From Hoyosella levis (lineage in GTDB: Bacteria > Actinomycetota > Actinomycetes > Mycobacteriales > Mycobacteriaceae), in the NCBI RefSeq assembly GCF_026008515.1, contig NZ_BQYM01000002.1, positions 248,001-312,000 of the forward strand: a stretch of 64,000 nt of DNA. The letters are read 5' to 3'. The translations under genes were made by a program, and so were the position numbers. Of this stretch, positions 18,887 through 31,480 are shown in pieces. Numbering within the stretch: the first letter of the stretch is position 1; each line of letters starts with the position of its first letter. The notes below the pieces were generated by a model, which saw nothing but the letters and a program-made list of their open reading frames with translations, was not told the DNA's origin and did not search any database.

Positions 18887-19551
18887 CCAGCAATCGTTAC
18901 AAGAAGCTCGGCGCACGTCATAAGGCGCGCCGCCGGGCAGTGGAGATGCTGTTCGAGTCGGAGGCCCGGGGCGAGGTCGCCACGGTAGTCCTCGGCGAGC
19001 GCGCGGCATTGGCCCGTGCCGAGGTCGTCCCACCGATCGCGGACTACACCCACGCGCTCGTGAGCGGTGTCGTGAGCAATCAGGCCAGGATCGACGACCT
19101 GATCGCCTCCCACCTGCACGAGTGGACGCTGGAGCGGTTGCCCGCGGTGGATCGCGCGATCATGCGAGCGGCAGCCTGGGAGCTGCTGTACGCCGAGGAC
19201 GTGCCTCCCGGCGTTGCCGTTGACGAAGCGGTAGAGCTGGCCAAGGAATTGTCGACCGACGACTCCCCCGGATTCATCAACGGCGTGCTCGGGCACCTGG
19301 TGCACATCGTTCCAGCGATGCGGGAAGCCGATGCTCGGCTGGAGGAGACTGTGGCCGCGCAGGCGTCCGTCGCGGACCAGGCCGAGGACGCGGAACCCGC
19401 TGACGAGCTGCCCGAGGCTGCGGAACACGCCGACGATCCATCCGCTCTCGCGGGCGCTGCTGATGACGCGGCGAGCGGCGCTGGGCCCGCCGCTGGGACT
19501 GATACCGATACCGCGGCAACCGATACCACGGCGGCAGACCGCGACTGGTAG
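18883..19551 (+). CDS. nusB: Transcription antitermination factor NusB with acidic C-terminal extension
   Basis: A 222-residue protein whose first ~150 residues are the all-helical NusB fold ([57 protein letters not shown]). NusB binds boxA RNA with S10 and supports rRNA antitermination. Residues ~152-222 form an Ala/Asp/Thr-rich, acidic and probably disordered tail, making the protein longer than the typical 140-160 residues. The GTG overlaps the efp stop. It is followed by the PyrR-binding leader of the pyrimidine operon. Confidence 0.93.
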   Translation: MTSNRYKKLGARHKARRRAVEMLFESEARGEVATVVLGERAALARAEVVPPIADYTHALVSGVVSNQARIDDLIASHLHEWTLERLPAVDRAIMRAAAWELLYAEDVPPGVAVDEAVELAKELSTDDSPGFINGVLGHLVHIVPAMREADARLEETVAAQASVADQAEDAEPADELPEAAEHADDPSALAGAADDAASGAGPAAGTDTDTAATDTTAADRDW

Positions 19552-19570
19552 AGTCGCGGAAGCAGAACGA

Positions 19571-19609
19571 CATCCTTTAACGATCCGTCCAGTGAGGCGG
19601 AGAAGGAGG
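19571..19609 (+). promoter_or_regulatory. PyrR-binding RNA element sequestering the pyrR ribosome binding site
   Basis: The leader contains TCCAGTGAGGC (19588-19598), matching the conserved loop of PyrR-binding RNAs. The loop is closed by CCG/CGG (19585-19587 with 19598-19600). A lower stem TCCTT (19573-19577) pairs with AAGGA (19603-19607). That lower stem uses part of the AAGGAGG Shine-Dalgarno (19603-19609) of pyrR, whose GTG is at 19615. When UMP-bound PyrR stabilises the hairpin, ribosome access should fall. Translational repression of this type is established for mycobacterial pyr operons. No separate terminator is seen. Confidence 0.85.
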
Positions 19610-19614
19610 CCTGG

Positions 19615-20217
19615 GTGAGCCCAGACGAATCGTCTGCAGCACCAGCCACGCAATCCGCACGCGCGGATGGGCGGGAGCTGCTGTCTGCTGCGGACGTGAA
19701 GCGGACGGTGGCGCGGATCGCGCACCAGATCATCGAGAAGACCGCTCTCGATCAGCCCCAGGGCACCCCCGTGATGCTCGTCGGCATCCCCACCCGGGGT
19801 ACCACTCTCGCGCAACGCCTCGCGGATCGCATCAAGGAATTCTCCGGCGTCGAGGTTCCCATCGGGTCGCTCGATACCACCCTGTACCGCGACGATCTGC
19901 GCAACAAGCCGCATCGCCCCCTTGAGCGCACCTCGATGCCCGTTGGCGGCGTTGACAATTGCGTTGTCATCCTCGTCGACGATGTGCTGTTCTCCGGCCG
20001 CACCGTCCGCTCGGCGCTCGATGCGCTCCGGGATGTTGGCCGCCCGCGCGTGGTGCAGCTCGCCGTGCTCGTTGACCGTGGCCACCGCGAGCTCCCCATC
20101 CGCGCTGACTACGTGGGCAAGAACATCCCCACGGCCCGCGCCGAGGATGTCTCAGTGCTGCTGACGGAGCACGACGGGCAGGATGCGGTGGTGCTCCGGT
20201 CACCAGGAGCAGCCTGA
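19615..20217 (+). CDS. pyrR: PyrR bifunctional regulator / uracil phosphoribosyltransferase
   Basis: A 200-residue PyrR of the type I phosphoribosyltransferase fold. The PRPP-binding motif is [18 protein letters not shown], with [14 protein letters not shown] and the flexible-loop region TLYRDDL upstream. It binds the leader RNA when loaded with UMP and lowers expression of its own operon; uracil phosphoribosyltransferase activity is typical. The first ~20 residues are a disordered Ser/Ala extension. The GTG has AAGGAGG 5 bases upstream, inside the regulatory hairpin. It overlaps pyrB by one base (TGATG). Confidence 0.95.
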   Translation: MSPDESSAAPATQSARADGRELLSAADVKRTVARIAHQIIEKTALDQPQGTPVMLVGIPTRGTTLAQRLADRIKEFSGVEVPIGSLDTTLYRDDLRNKPHRPLERTSMPVGGVDNCVVILVDDVLFSGRTVRSALDALRDVGRPRVVQLAVLVDRGHRELPIRADYVGKNIPTARAEDVSVLLTEHDGQDAVVLRSPGAA

Positions 20218-21158
20218 TGAAGCACCTGCTCAGCATCAATGATCTCAGCGTCGACGATGCCACCGGCATCCTTGACGAGGCGACCCGGTTCGAGCAGGCC
20301 CTCGCCGGGCGCGAGGTGCGCAAGCTGCCGACGCTGAGGGGCCGCACCGTCATGACGGTGTTCTACGAGAACTCGACGCGGACCCGCGTCTCCTTCGAGG
20401 TCGCGGGCAAGTGGATGAGCGCTGACGTGATCAATGTCGGCATCAGCGCATCGTCGGTGAGCAAGGGCGAGTCCCTGCGCGACACCGCGCTCACGCTGCA
20501 CCGCGCCGGCGCCGACGCGCTCATCGTGCGCCACCCCGACTCCGGCGCGGCCCAGCTCATGGCGGGCTGGACCACCGCCAACGATGGCACCGGTCCCGCT
20601 GTCATCAACGCCGGCGACGGCACCCATGAGCACCCCACGCAGGCCCTGCTCGACGCCTACACGCTGCGCCAGCGGCTCGGAGGCCTCGACGGCCGCCGGA
20701 TCGTGATCGTCGGCGATGTGCTGCACAGCCGCGTGGCCCGCTCCAATGCCCTGCTGCTGTCCAAGCTCGGCGCGGAGGTCATCCTGGTCGGCCCACCGAC
20801 GCTGATGCCAGTGGGCGTGCACGAATGGCCCGTCACCGTCGGCTACAGCCTCGACGCCGAGCTCCCCGCGGCGGACGCCGTGATGATGCTGCGCGTGCAG
20901 GCCGAGCGCATGAACGGCGGTTTCTTCCCCTCCGCGCGCGAGTACGCCATCACCTACGGGCTCAACGAGCGGCGCCGCGCGATGCTGCCCGAGCATGCTG
21001 TAGTGATGCACCCCGGCCCGATGGTCCGCGGCATGGAGATCGGCTACTCCGTGGCGGACTCGCCCCAGTCCACGGTGCTCGACCAGGTCGCCAACGGTGT
21101 GCACGTCCGCATGGCCGTGCTGTTCCGGCTCCTGGTCGGGGTGGAGGAGAAAATATGA
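20217..21158 (+). CDS. pyrB: Aspartate carbamoyltransferase, catalytic subunit
   Basis: A 313-residue aspartate transcarbamoylase, joining carbamoyl phosphate and aspartate in the second step of UMP synthesis. The carbamoyl phosphate site is STRTR in [13 protein letters not shown] (residues 49-61), and [12 protein letters not shown] and the aspartate-binding LRVQAERM are present. No pyrI regulatory subunit is encoded, as is usual in this group. It overlaps pyrR by one base and pyrC by four (ATGA). Confidence 0.96.
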   Translation: MKHLLSINDLSVDDATGILDEATRFEQALAGREVRKLPTLRGRTVMTVFYENSTRTRVSFEVAGKWMSADVINVGISASSVSKGESLRDTALTLHRAGADALIVRHPDSGAAQLMAGWTTANDGTGPAVINAGDGTHEHPTQALLDAYTLRQRLGGLDGRRIVIVGDVLHSRVARSNALLLSKLGAEVILVGPPTLMPVGVHEWPVTVGYSLDAELPAADAVMMLRVQAERMNGGFFPSAREYAITYGLNERRRAMLPEHAVVMHPGPMVRGMEIGYSVADSPQSTVLDQVANGVHVRMAVLFRLLVGVEEKI

Positions 21159-22459
21159 CGAGCAATCCGACCATCATTCGAGGGGCCCGCCCGTACGGCG
21201 AGGGCGAGCCGGTGGACATCGCCATCGCCGACGGCGTCATTACCGCCATCGGTGCTGGCCTCGATCTTCCCAAGGGCGCGACCGAGATCGACGGCACTGG
21301 CAGGATCCTGCTGCCTGGGCTGGTCGACATGCACACCCACCTCCGCGAGCCAGGCCGCGAGGACACCGAGACCATCGATACGGGCTCCGCGGCCGCCGCC
21401 CTCGGTGGCTACACCGCGGTCTTCGCTATGGCCAATACCGATCCGGTCGCGGACAACGTCGTGATCACCGACCACGTGTGGCAGCGCGGGCAGGACGCCG
21501 GGATCGTCGATGTGCACCCCGTGGGCGCGGTAACCATCGGGCTCAAGGGCAAGCAGCTCACCGAGATGGCGGCGATGGCGAGCGGCAAGGGCCGGGTGCG
21601 GATGTTCTCCGATGACGGCGTGTGCGTCGAGGATCCGCTGGTCATGCGCCGCGCCCTCGAGTATGCGCGTGGCCTGGACGTGCTCATCGCGCAGCACGCC
21701 GAGGAACCTCGCCTCACCGTGGGCGCTGTCGCGCACGAGGGCCCGACCGCGGCACGGCTGGGCCTGGCCGGGTGGCCTCGCGCAGCGGAGGAAGCGATCG
21801 TCGCCCGCGATGCGCTGCTCGCCCGGGACGCCGGTTACCGCGTGCACATCTGCCATGCCTCCACCGCGGGCACCGTCGAGCTCGTCAAGTGGGCGAAGGC
21901 CCAGGGCATCTCGCTGACCGCCGAGGTGACGCCGCATCACCTGCTGCTCGATGACTCGCGGCTCGAGACCTACGATGCCGTCAACAAGGTGAACCCGCCG
22001 CTGCGCGAGCGGTCCGACGTCGAGGCACTGCGCGCGGGGCTCGCGGCCGGGATCATCGACTGCGTGGCCACCGACCACGCGCCGCATGCCGAGCAGGACA
22101 AGTGCTGCGGGTTCGCGCACGCCCGGCCAGGCATGCTGGGCCTGCAGACGGCCTTGTCGATCATTGCCGAGGTGATGGTCAAGCCGGGCCTGCTGACCTG
22201 GCGCGAGGTGGCGCGCGTGATGAGCGAGCGGCCCGCGGAGATCGTGCGGCTGCATGATCAGGGCCGGCCCATCGAGGTGGGGGAGCCAGCGAACCTGGTG
22301 CTGGTCGATCCGGACGCGCGCTGGACCGTGCGCTCCGACGAGTTCGCGAGCATCTCGCGCAACAACCCCTTCGAGGGCCTGGAGCTGCCGGCGCGGGTCA
22401 CGATGACCATGCTGCGCGGCCGCGTCACGGCACGCGATGGCGAGGTGATCCCGCGATGA
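21155..22459 (+). CDS. pyrC: Dihydroorotase (class I)
   Basis: A 434-residue zinc amidohydrolase that cyclises carbamoyl aspartate. The metal-binding HTH (His60, His62) lies in [13 protein letters not shown], with ICHASTAG and the catalytic aspartate in VATDHAPHA. The class I length and motifs distinguish it from the short E. coli type. The ATG at 21155 has GGAGGAG upstream and overlaps the pyrB stop, so the long open frame before it is not coding. Confidence 0.95.
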   Translation: MTSNPTIIRGARPYGEGEPVDIAIADGVITAIGAGLDLPKGATEIDGTGRILLPGLVDMHTHLREPGREDTETIDTGSAAAALGGYTAVFAMANTDPVADNVVITDHVWQRGQDAGIVDVHPVGAVTIGLKGKQLTEMAAMASGKGRVRMFSDDGVCVEDPLVMRRALEYARGLDVLIAQHAEEPRLTVGAVAHEGPTAARLGLAGWPRAAEEAIVARDALLARDAGYRVHICHASTAGTVELVKWAKAQGISLTAEVTPHHLLLDDSRLETYDAVNKVNPPLRERSDVEALRAGLAAGIIDCVATDHAPHAEQDKCCGFAHARPGMLGLQTALSIIAEVMVKPGLLTWREVARVMSERPAEIVRLHDQGRPIEVGEPANLVLVDPDARWTVRSDEFASISRNNPFEGLELPARVTMTMLRGRVTARDGEVIPR

Positions 22460-23085
22460 CCCGGCTCGTGCTGACCGTCGCGCTGTTCGCGGTCTGGGCA
22501 CTCCTGGTGTGGCTGATGATCCGCGCGTGGCGACGGCGCGGGGAGCTGCAAGAGGGCATCGTCGGAGCGCTCGCCCCCGTGCCGGAGACGCTTGGCGATC
22601 CCGTGCTGGGCCCGAGCCACGGCCTCTACGTGGGCTCGACGCTCGCGCCGTCGTGGATCAACCGGGTCGCCGTGGGCGACCTGGGCGACCGGGCGAACAC
22701 CGACCTGCTCGCTTTCGAGGAAGGGGTGCTCCTCGCGCGGCAAGGTGCGTCCGATGTGTGGATCCCCCGGGACCAGGTCCTCGGCCTGCGCACCGAGCGC
22801 GGACTCGCCGGCAAGGTCATGACCAAGGACGGGCTCCTCGTCATCCGCTGGCGCACCAGCACCGGGGCGGAGATCGACAGTGGCTTCCGGGCCGTCGACA
22901 AGAACGAGTATCCGAAGTGGATGGCGCTCTGGCAGCACGATTCCGGACCGACCACCGGATCGACCACTGGATCGCCCACTGGGCCATCCAGCAGTGACGG
23001 CACGACAAGCAGCCCCGCGGCACCTGATGACCCGGCCGCGCGGGAAAACAATGGGACCAACGGAAAGAACGGTGTAGACGGGTGA
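22456..23085 (+). CDS. Membrane-anchored PH-like protein in the pyr operon
   Basis: A 209-residue protein of unknown function. One transmembrane helix (residues 3-23) is followed by a basic patch (RAWRRRG) and a ~120-residue domain resembling the bacterial PH-like proteins found between pyrC and carA in mycobacteria (Rv1382 as I recall). The C-terminal ~45 residues are low complexity, rich in Thr, Ser, Gly and Asn, with a 12-bp tandem repeat in the DNA. It overlaps pyrC and carA by four bases each, so it is co-expressed with pyrimidine synthesis, but no catalytic motif is visible. Confidence 0.75.
   Translation: MTRLVLTVALFAVWALLVWLMIRAWRRRGELQEGIVGALAPVPETLGDPVLGPSHGLYVGSTLAPSWINRVAVGDLGDRANTDLLAFEEGVLLARQGASDVWIPRDQVLGLRTERGLAGKVMTKDGLLVIRWRTSTGAEIDSGFRAVDKNEYPKWMALWQHDSGPTTGSTTGSPTGPSSSDGTTSSPAAPDDPAARENNGTNGKNGVDG
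22951..22986 (+). repeat. 12-bp minisatellite, three units, in coding sequence
   Basis: Three consecutive units ACCACCGGATCG, ACCACTGGATCG and CCCACTGGGCCA encode TTGS, TTGS and PTGP in the tail of the PH-like protein. Copy number could vary between strains by slippage without breaking the frame. Confidence 0.75.
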
Positions 23086-24247
23086 GCGAAGCAGCTCTGG
23101 TCCTCGAGGACGGCAAGATCTATCGGGGCCGTGCGTTCGGGGCGGAAGGACAGACCCTCGGCGAGGCGGTGTTCAGCACCGGGATGACCGGCTACCAGGA
23201 GACATTGACCGATCCGAGCTACCACCGGCAGATCGTGGTGGCCACGGCTCCGCAGATCGGAAACACTGGCTGGAACCTGGAGGACAGCGAGTCCTTCGGC
23301 TCGCGTGGCTGCGAGTCAGCCGGCCCCGCCGGCAAGATCTGGGTGGCCGGCTACGCCATCCGCGAGGCCACACGCGTGGTGTCGAACTATCGCGCGAGCC
23401 ACAGCCTGCAGGAGGAGCTCGAGCTGCAGGGCATCGTCGGCATCCAGGGGATCGACACCCGTGCCGTGGTGCGCCACCTGCGCAACTTCGGCGCGATGCG
23501 CGCTGGCGTGTTCTCCGGCGCGGAGCTCGCGAGCGATGAGGACCTCCTCGACCGCGTCCGCAACCAGCCGTCGATGCTCGGTGCTGATCTCTCCGCCGAG
23601 GTATCCACCGCCAGCACGTACGTCATCGAGCCCGACGGCGCTCCCCGCGCCACCATCGTCGCTGTCGATCTCGGTATCAAGACCAACACCCCGCGCATGC
23701 TCGCCCAGCGTGGCGTGCGCGTGCATGTGGTGCCGAGCTCGGTCAGCCTCGAGGACATCCTCGAGCTCGAGCCAGACGGCGTGTTCCTTTCCAACGGGCC
23801 GGGCGACCCCGCGACGGCGGATGGCGCGGTGCAGCTGACCAAGGCAATCCTGGGCCAGCGCCTGCCACTGTTCGGCATCTGCTTCGGCAACCAGATCCTG
23901 GGCCGCGCGCTCGGGCTGGGCACCTACAAGATGAAGTTCGGCCATCGCGGCATCAACATCCCGGTCATCGATCACGCCACCGGCCGGGTCGCCATCACCG
24001 CGCAGAACCACGGGTTCGCCCTCGAGGGCGAGGCAGGCCAGGAGTTCGACACCCCCTTCGGGCGGGCCGTGATCAGCCACACCTGCGCGAACGACGGCAC
24101 CGTCGAGGGCGTGCGCCTGCTCGATGGATCCGCGTTCTCCGTCCAGTACCACCCCGAGGCCGCGGCGGGCCCCCACGACGCCGCGTACCTGTTCGACCAG
24201 TTCGTCACGCAGCTCGACACCGCATCGGCCCAGAAAGGCACCGCGTA

Positions 24248-24248
<1 letters not shown>
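23082..24248 (+). CDS. carA: Carbamoyl-phosphate synthase small (glutaminase) subunit
   Basis: A 388-residue glutamine amidotransferase subunit supplying ammonia to CarB. The N-terminal CPSase small-chain domain (about 1-150, including [14 protein letters not shown]) precedes a class I GATase domain. Its nucleophile cysteine is in [12 protein letters not shown] and the His-Glu pair is in [11 protein letters not shown]. The GTG overlaps the upstream gene by four bases and the stop overlaps carB by one. Confidence 0.97.
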
Positions 24249-27573
<3,325 letters not shown>

Positions 27574-27577
<4 letters not shown>

Positions 27578-28434
27578 GCGGCACCGCGGGGGATCCTCGC
27601 GGACGGCGCTCCTTCGGGGAGAGGCTCTGGAACGCCACTGCCGAGCGGGGCCCGCTGTGCGTGGGCATCGACCCCCACGCGGCGCTGCTCGAGCAGTGGG
27701 GGCTCGCCGACGACGCCGAGGGGCTCGCGCGCTTCAGCGACATCTGCGTGGAGGCGTTCGGCGGCATCGCGGCCGTGGTCAAGCCACAGGTGGCGTTCTA
27801 TGAGGCGCACGGCTCGGCCGGGATCCGCGTCCTGGAGAACACGATGGGGGCGCTGCGGGAATCTGGTGCTCTCGTGCTCGCGGACGCCAAGCGCGGGGAC
27901 ATCGGCTCGACCATGGCGGCCTACGCGCGCGCCTGGCTCGATGATCGCTCGCCGCTCGCCGCGGACGCCGTGACAGTGTCGCCCTATCTCGGGCTCGGCT
28001 CGCTGGAACCGGCCCTGGCCCTCGCGAGGGCCACCGGGCGCGGGGCATTCGTGCTCGCCGCCACCTCCAATCCGGAGGGCGCATCGGTGCAGCGTGCCAC
28101 CACCGCGACGGGCAGGACGGTCGCCCAGGGCATCGTCGATGAGGTCGCCGCGCTCAATGCCGGGGCCGAGCCGATGGGCTCGATCGGCGTTGTCGTCGGC
28201 GCGACGCTCGGCGACGTGCCGGACCTCTCCGGCCTCAGCGGCCCGGTGCTGCTCCCGGGCGTGGGGGCCCAGGGCGGCACCGCGGCGGATGTCGCACGGA
28301 TCCTCGGCCCAAGCGCCCGGCTTGCGCTTCCCGCTGTCTCGCGGGATATCCTCAGGTCAGGGCCATCGATCGGGGCGGTTCGTAATGCAGCGCTACGCAT
28401 GATCGAGCAGTTCCGGTTCCTCGCTAGCGCCTAG
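27574..28434 (+). CDS. pyrF: Orotidine 5'-phosphate decarboxylase
   Basis: A 286-residue OMP decarboxylase of the longer, mycobacterial type. The catalytic signature is [10 protein letters not shown] with Lys106, and the N-terminal [13 protein letters not shown] and the PGVGAQGG phosphate-binding loop are present. It performs the last step of UMP synthesis. ATGA overlap with carB marks it as the last gene of the pyr operon. pyrD and pyrE are not in the window. Confidence 0.95.
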
Positions 28435-28446
28435 GGAGTGGCCTGC

Positions 28447-28469
28447 GCCACACTGATCGGTGGTGTGGC
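28447..28469 (+). terminator. Weak hairpin after pyrF
   Basis: Arms GCCACAC (28447-28453) and GTGTGGC (28463-28469) form a 7-bp stem 13 bases after the pyrF stop. It is followed at a distance by an AT-rich segment ending in TGTTTT (28492-28497). It may end the pyr operon, but the stem is short and the T-run is distant. Confidence 0.35.
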
Positions 28470-28632
28470 CCGCCGAAAATAACGATATTTCGTGTTTTCC
28501 CAGCGTGTCGTGGAGCGAGGGCGCATTGTGCCCGGTCAGCGCGGTATGGTCGATGCGCGTTTCCAAGCGCGCGAGACCGCCACGCTGGACCAGGATAGAA
28601 GTATCCGATGCGGCCCGGTGTGTACGGTCGCT

Positions 28633-28654
28633 CCCGCCGCGTCCTCGCGGCGGG
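28633..28654 (+). promoter_or_regulatory. GC hairpin in the mihF leader
   Basis: CCCGCCGCG and CGCGGCGGG form a perfect 9-bp stem with the loop TCCT, ending 30 bases before the GTG of mihF. It lies within the 250-base region between pyrF and mihF, where the promoter must be. A terminator for the pyr operon or a structured leader are both possible. I see no other convincing element in this gap. Confidence 0.4.
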
Positions 28655-28684
28655 ATACATGAAGGCAGATGAGACGGAGGAATC

Positions 28685-29005
28685 GTGGCCCTTCCCCAGT
28701 TGACCGATGAGCAGCGTGCTGCAGCCTTGGCCAAGGCGGCAGAAGCTCGCCGGGCGCGGGCAGCGCTCAAGGAGCAGCTCAAGCGTGGCGGAACTGACCT
28801 CAAGCAGGTGCTCGCCGACGCTGAGACCGACGAGATCCTCGGCAAGATGAAGGTTTCCGCACTGCTCGAGGCCCTGCCCAAGGTAGGCAAGGTCAAGGCA
28901 AAGGACATCATGACCGAGCTCGAGATCGCTCCGACCCGCCGCCTGCGCGGACTCGGTGATCGCCAGCGCAAGGCCTTGCTCGAGCGTTTCGACTTCGAGG
29001 CCTGA
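28685..29005 (+). CDS. mihF: Mycobacterial integration host factor mIHF
   Basis: A 106-residue nucleoid-associated protein. It has an N-terminal helix ([21 protein letters not shown]) and the helix-two-turn-helix DNA-binding core ([22 protein letters not shown], then [17 protein letters not shown]). The family is restricted to actinobacteria, binds and bends DNA, and supports phage integration and global regulation. The GTG has CGGAGGAA upstream. It is followed 7 bases later by gmk, as in mycobacteria and streptomycetes. Confidence 0.95.
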   Translation: MALPQLTDEQRAAALAKAAEARRARAALKEQLKRGGTDLKQVLADAETDEILGKMKVSALLEALPKVGKVKAKDIMTELEIAPTRRLRGLGDRQRKALLERFDFEA

Positions 29006-29012
29006 GAGCCTC

Positions 29013-29630
29013 GTGATCGCTGTCGTGAATGATTCATCATCCTCGCGACCCGGATCGAGCTCGGCAGCGCGGCGAAGGGGTCGGCCAGTTGTGCTGGTCG
29101 GCCCCTCGGCCGTTGGCAAGTCGACAGTGGTCAAGCGATTGCGCGAGAAGATCCCCGACCTGTGGTTCAGCGTGTCCGCGACGACGCGGGCACCGCGGCC
29201 CGGCGAGGTCGACGGTCATGACTACCTCTTCGTCAGCCGTGCGGAGTTCGACCGCATGATCGAGGATGGCGAGCTCCTCGAGTGGGCGGACATCCATGGC
29301 GGCATCCAGCGCTCGGGAACTCCGCGCAAGCCCGTCGAGGAGGCCGTGGGCGCGGGGCTGCCCGTGCTGATCGAGGTCGATCTTGTTGGCGCGCGCGCCA
29401 TTCGCGAGACCATGCCCGGCGCCGCGTTCGTGTTTCTCGCCCCGCCGGACTGGGAGACACTGGTCGCCCGGTTGCGTGGGCGCGGCACCGAATCGCCCGA
29501 TGTGGTGGAGCGGCGCCTGCGGACCGCGCGGACCGAGATCGCTGCCCAGGACGAGTTCGACCATGTAGTGATCAACGACGACGTGGAACGTGCGGCCTCC
29601 GAGTTGGTATCGTTGCTGACTGGGCCGTAG
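29013..29630 (+). CDS. gmk: Guanylate kinase
   Basis: A 205-residue GMP kinase. The P-loop is GPSAVGKST (residues 30-38), followed by [21 protein letters not shown], the GMP-binding motif, and the Arg-rich lid region [18 protein letters not shown] ~24-residue Ser/Arg-rich N-terminal extension precedes the fold, as in other actinobacteria. The start is uncertain: GTG at 29013 follows GAGAG at a fair distance, and GTG at 29025 is also possible. The codon at 28956 lies within mihF and is rejected. Confidence 0.92.
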   Translation: MIAVVNDSSSSRPGSSSAARRRGRPVVLVGPSAVGKSTVVKRLREKIPDLWFSVSATTRAPRPGEVDGHDYLFVSRAEFDRMIEDGELLEWADIHGGIQRSGTPRKPVEEAVGAGLPVLIEVDLVGARAIRETMPGAAFVFLAPPDWETLVARLRGRGTESPDVVERRLRTARTEIAAQDEFDHVVINDDVERAASELVSLLTGP

Positions 29631-29758
29631 GCGCACGCGCGTTTCGTGTGTTCCTGCTGGTGCCGTGCACCGGTGCCAAGAGGGACATGCAGTCCCTGCG
29701 GAGCGCTTGATGAGTGGACCGGGCGATTTGGCCTGGATCCACGTGATGAGGAGATTGT

Positions 29759-30049
29759 GTGACTGTGAACCAGACGGCGGCCGCTAGCGGTACCCCGATG
29801 TATGACCCCCCGATGGGCCTGACCAACCCGCCGATCGATGAGCTCCTTGACCGGGTCTCGTCGAAGTACGCCCTTGTGATCTTCGCGGCCAAGCGCGCGC
29901 GCCAGATCAACGATCACTACAACCAGATCGGCATGGGCATGAACGAGTATGTGGGCCCGCTCGTCGACCCTGGCCTGCATGAGAAGCCGCTGTCGGTGGC
30001 GCTGCGGGAGATCCACGGCGATCTTCTCATCCACAACGAAGGCGAATAG
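29759..30049 (+). CDS. rpoZ: RNA polymerase omega subunit
   Basis: A 96-residue omega subunit, which chaperones beta' into RNA polymerase. The core motif [20 protein letters not shown] and the AAKRARQIN helix are present, and the C-terminus continues [14 protein letters not shown]. The GTG at 29759 has GAGGAG upstream. A 128-base region separates it from gmk and contains a 6-bp hairpin AGGGAC/GTCCCT at 29681-29697. Confidence 0.94.
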   Translation: MTVNQTAAASGTPMYDPPMGLTNPPIDELLDRVSSKYALVIFAAKRARQINDHYNQIGMGMNEYVGPLVDPGLHEKPLSVALREIHGDLLIHNEGE

Positions 30050-30060
30050 CGAGGTCCGCC

Positions 30061-31332
30061 GTGTCGGCGACAGGAACCAGCGCGCGGGATGATCATTCGG
30101 CGCCCAAGCGCGTCGTGGTCGGAGTTTCGGGCGGCATCGCGGCATACAAGGCATGCGCCGTGATCCGCTATTTCGCTGAGTGCGGGCACTCGGTGCGCGT
30201 GATCCCGACGGAGTCGGCCCTGCAGTTCGTGGGCGCCGCGACGTTCGAGGCATTGTCGGGCAATCCGGTCACCACGAGCGTCTTCCAGGACATCCCGGAT
30301 GTGGCGCACGTGATGATCGGCCAGGAGGCCGACCTCATCGTCATCGCGCCAGCGACGGCTGACCTCATGGCAAGGGCGGCGCACGGTCGCGCTGATGACC
30401 TGCTCACCGCGACCCTGCTGACCGCCCGCTGCCCGGTGCTGATGGCACCGGCGATGCACACCGAGATGTGGGAGCATCCCGCGACGGTCGACAACGTGGC
30501 CACGCTCCGTTCCCGCGGGGTAGTCGTGATGGAGCCCGCATCCGGCCGCCTGACCGGGCGCGACTCCGGGCCGGGACGGTTGCCGGAGCCCAGCGAGATC
30601 AGTGGGCTTGGCGCGATGCTGCTCGAGCGGCCTGACTCGCTGCCGCGTGATCTCACGGGCTGCTCGGTAGTGGTGAGCGCCGGCGGCACCCGGGAGCCGC
30701 TCGATCCAGTCCGGTTCCTCGGCAACCGTAGCTCGGGCAAGCAGGGCTACGCGCTCGCACGCCTCGCGGTGCAGCGGGGCGCGCGGGTGACGCTTGTCTC
30801 GGGGGTGACCGCCGATCTCGAGCCGCCCGCGGGCGCGCACGTGATCCAGGTGACCACCGCCGAGCAGATGCAGGATGCGGTCCGCGCCCATGCCGAGACC
30901 GCGGATGTCGTGATCATGGCCGCCGCGGTGGCGGACTACAGGCCCGAGTCGGTGGCCGAGAGCAAGATCAAGAAGGTCCAGGACGAGCCCGCGACCATCG
31001 CCCTGGTGCAGAACCCCGACATCCTCGCCGGGATCGTCGAGCAGCGCGGCTCGGGCGACCTGCCCGCCACGCGTGTCATCGTGGGATTCGCCGCCGAGAC
31101 CGGCGATGAGCATGGCGATGTCCTGACTCACGCGCGCAGCAAGCTGCAGCGCAAGGGGTGCGACCTGCTGGTCGTCAACGCGGTGGGGGAGGGCAAGGCC
31201 TTCGAGGTCGACTCGAACATGGGCTGGATACTGCGCGCCGATGGCGGGGAATCCGCATTGCCGTTGAGTTCGAAGAACCTTATGGCAAGCCGGATTCTCG
31301 ACGCGGTGGGAACCCTGCTCTTCACGATGTAG
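30061..31332 (+). CDS. coaBC: Bifunctional phosphopantothenoylcysteine decarboxylase / synthetase
   Basis: A 423-residue fusion for two steps of coenzyme A synthesis. The N-terminal flavin-dependent CoaC domain starts GVSGGIAAYKACAVIR and has the APAMHTEMW motif (His in place of the usual Asn, as in mycobacteria). The CoaB domain begins near VVVSAGGTREPLDPV and includes RFLGNRSSGKQGYALA and the AAAVADYRP motif. The GTG is 11 bases after rpoZ. It would act in the cytoplasm upstream of CoaD and CoaE. Confidence 0.95.
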   Translation: MSATGTSARDDHSAPKRVVVGVSGGIAAYKACAVIRYFAECGHSVRVIPTESALQFVGAATFEALSGNPVTTSVFQDIPDVAHVMIGQEADLIVIAPATADLMARAAHGRADDLLTATLLTARCPVLMAPAMHTEMWEHPATVDNVATLRSRGVVVMEPASGRLTGRDSGPGRLPEPSEISGLGAMLLERPDSLPRDLTGCSVVVSAGGTREPLDPVRFLGNRSSGKQGYALARLAVQRGARVTLVSGVTADLEPPAGAHVIQVTTAEQMQDAVRAHAETADVVIMAAAVADYRPESVAESKIKKVQDEPATIALVQNPDILAGIVEQRGSGDLPATRVIVGFAAETGDEHGDVLTHARSKLQRKGCDLLVVNAVGEGKAFEVDSNMGWILRADGGESALPLSSKNLMASRILDAVGTLLFTM

Positions 31333-31480
31333 CAGCCATGTTGGGTTCCACTGCTCCCACGCCGTCCTGGAGCGGTCGTAATTGGTATCGGCTCACCGCA
31401 GGATCGGCTTGCTCCGCTACTGTCGGATATCGCGCATACCCGGCGAGAACCTGGCGCCATACAAATGAGAGGGCACAAAC

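Noticed and set aside
28460-28672. 70-codon open frame upstream of mihF
   Set aside because: No ribosome binding site, no recognisable protein, and it spans the likely promoter and leader hairpin.
31333-31480. Possible SAM riboswitch before metK
   Set aside because: I could not identify the conserved core of any SAM riboswitch class in this 148-base gap.
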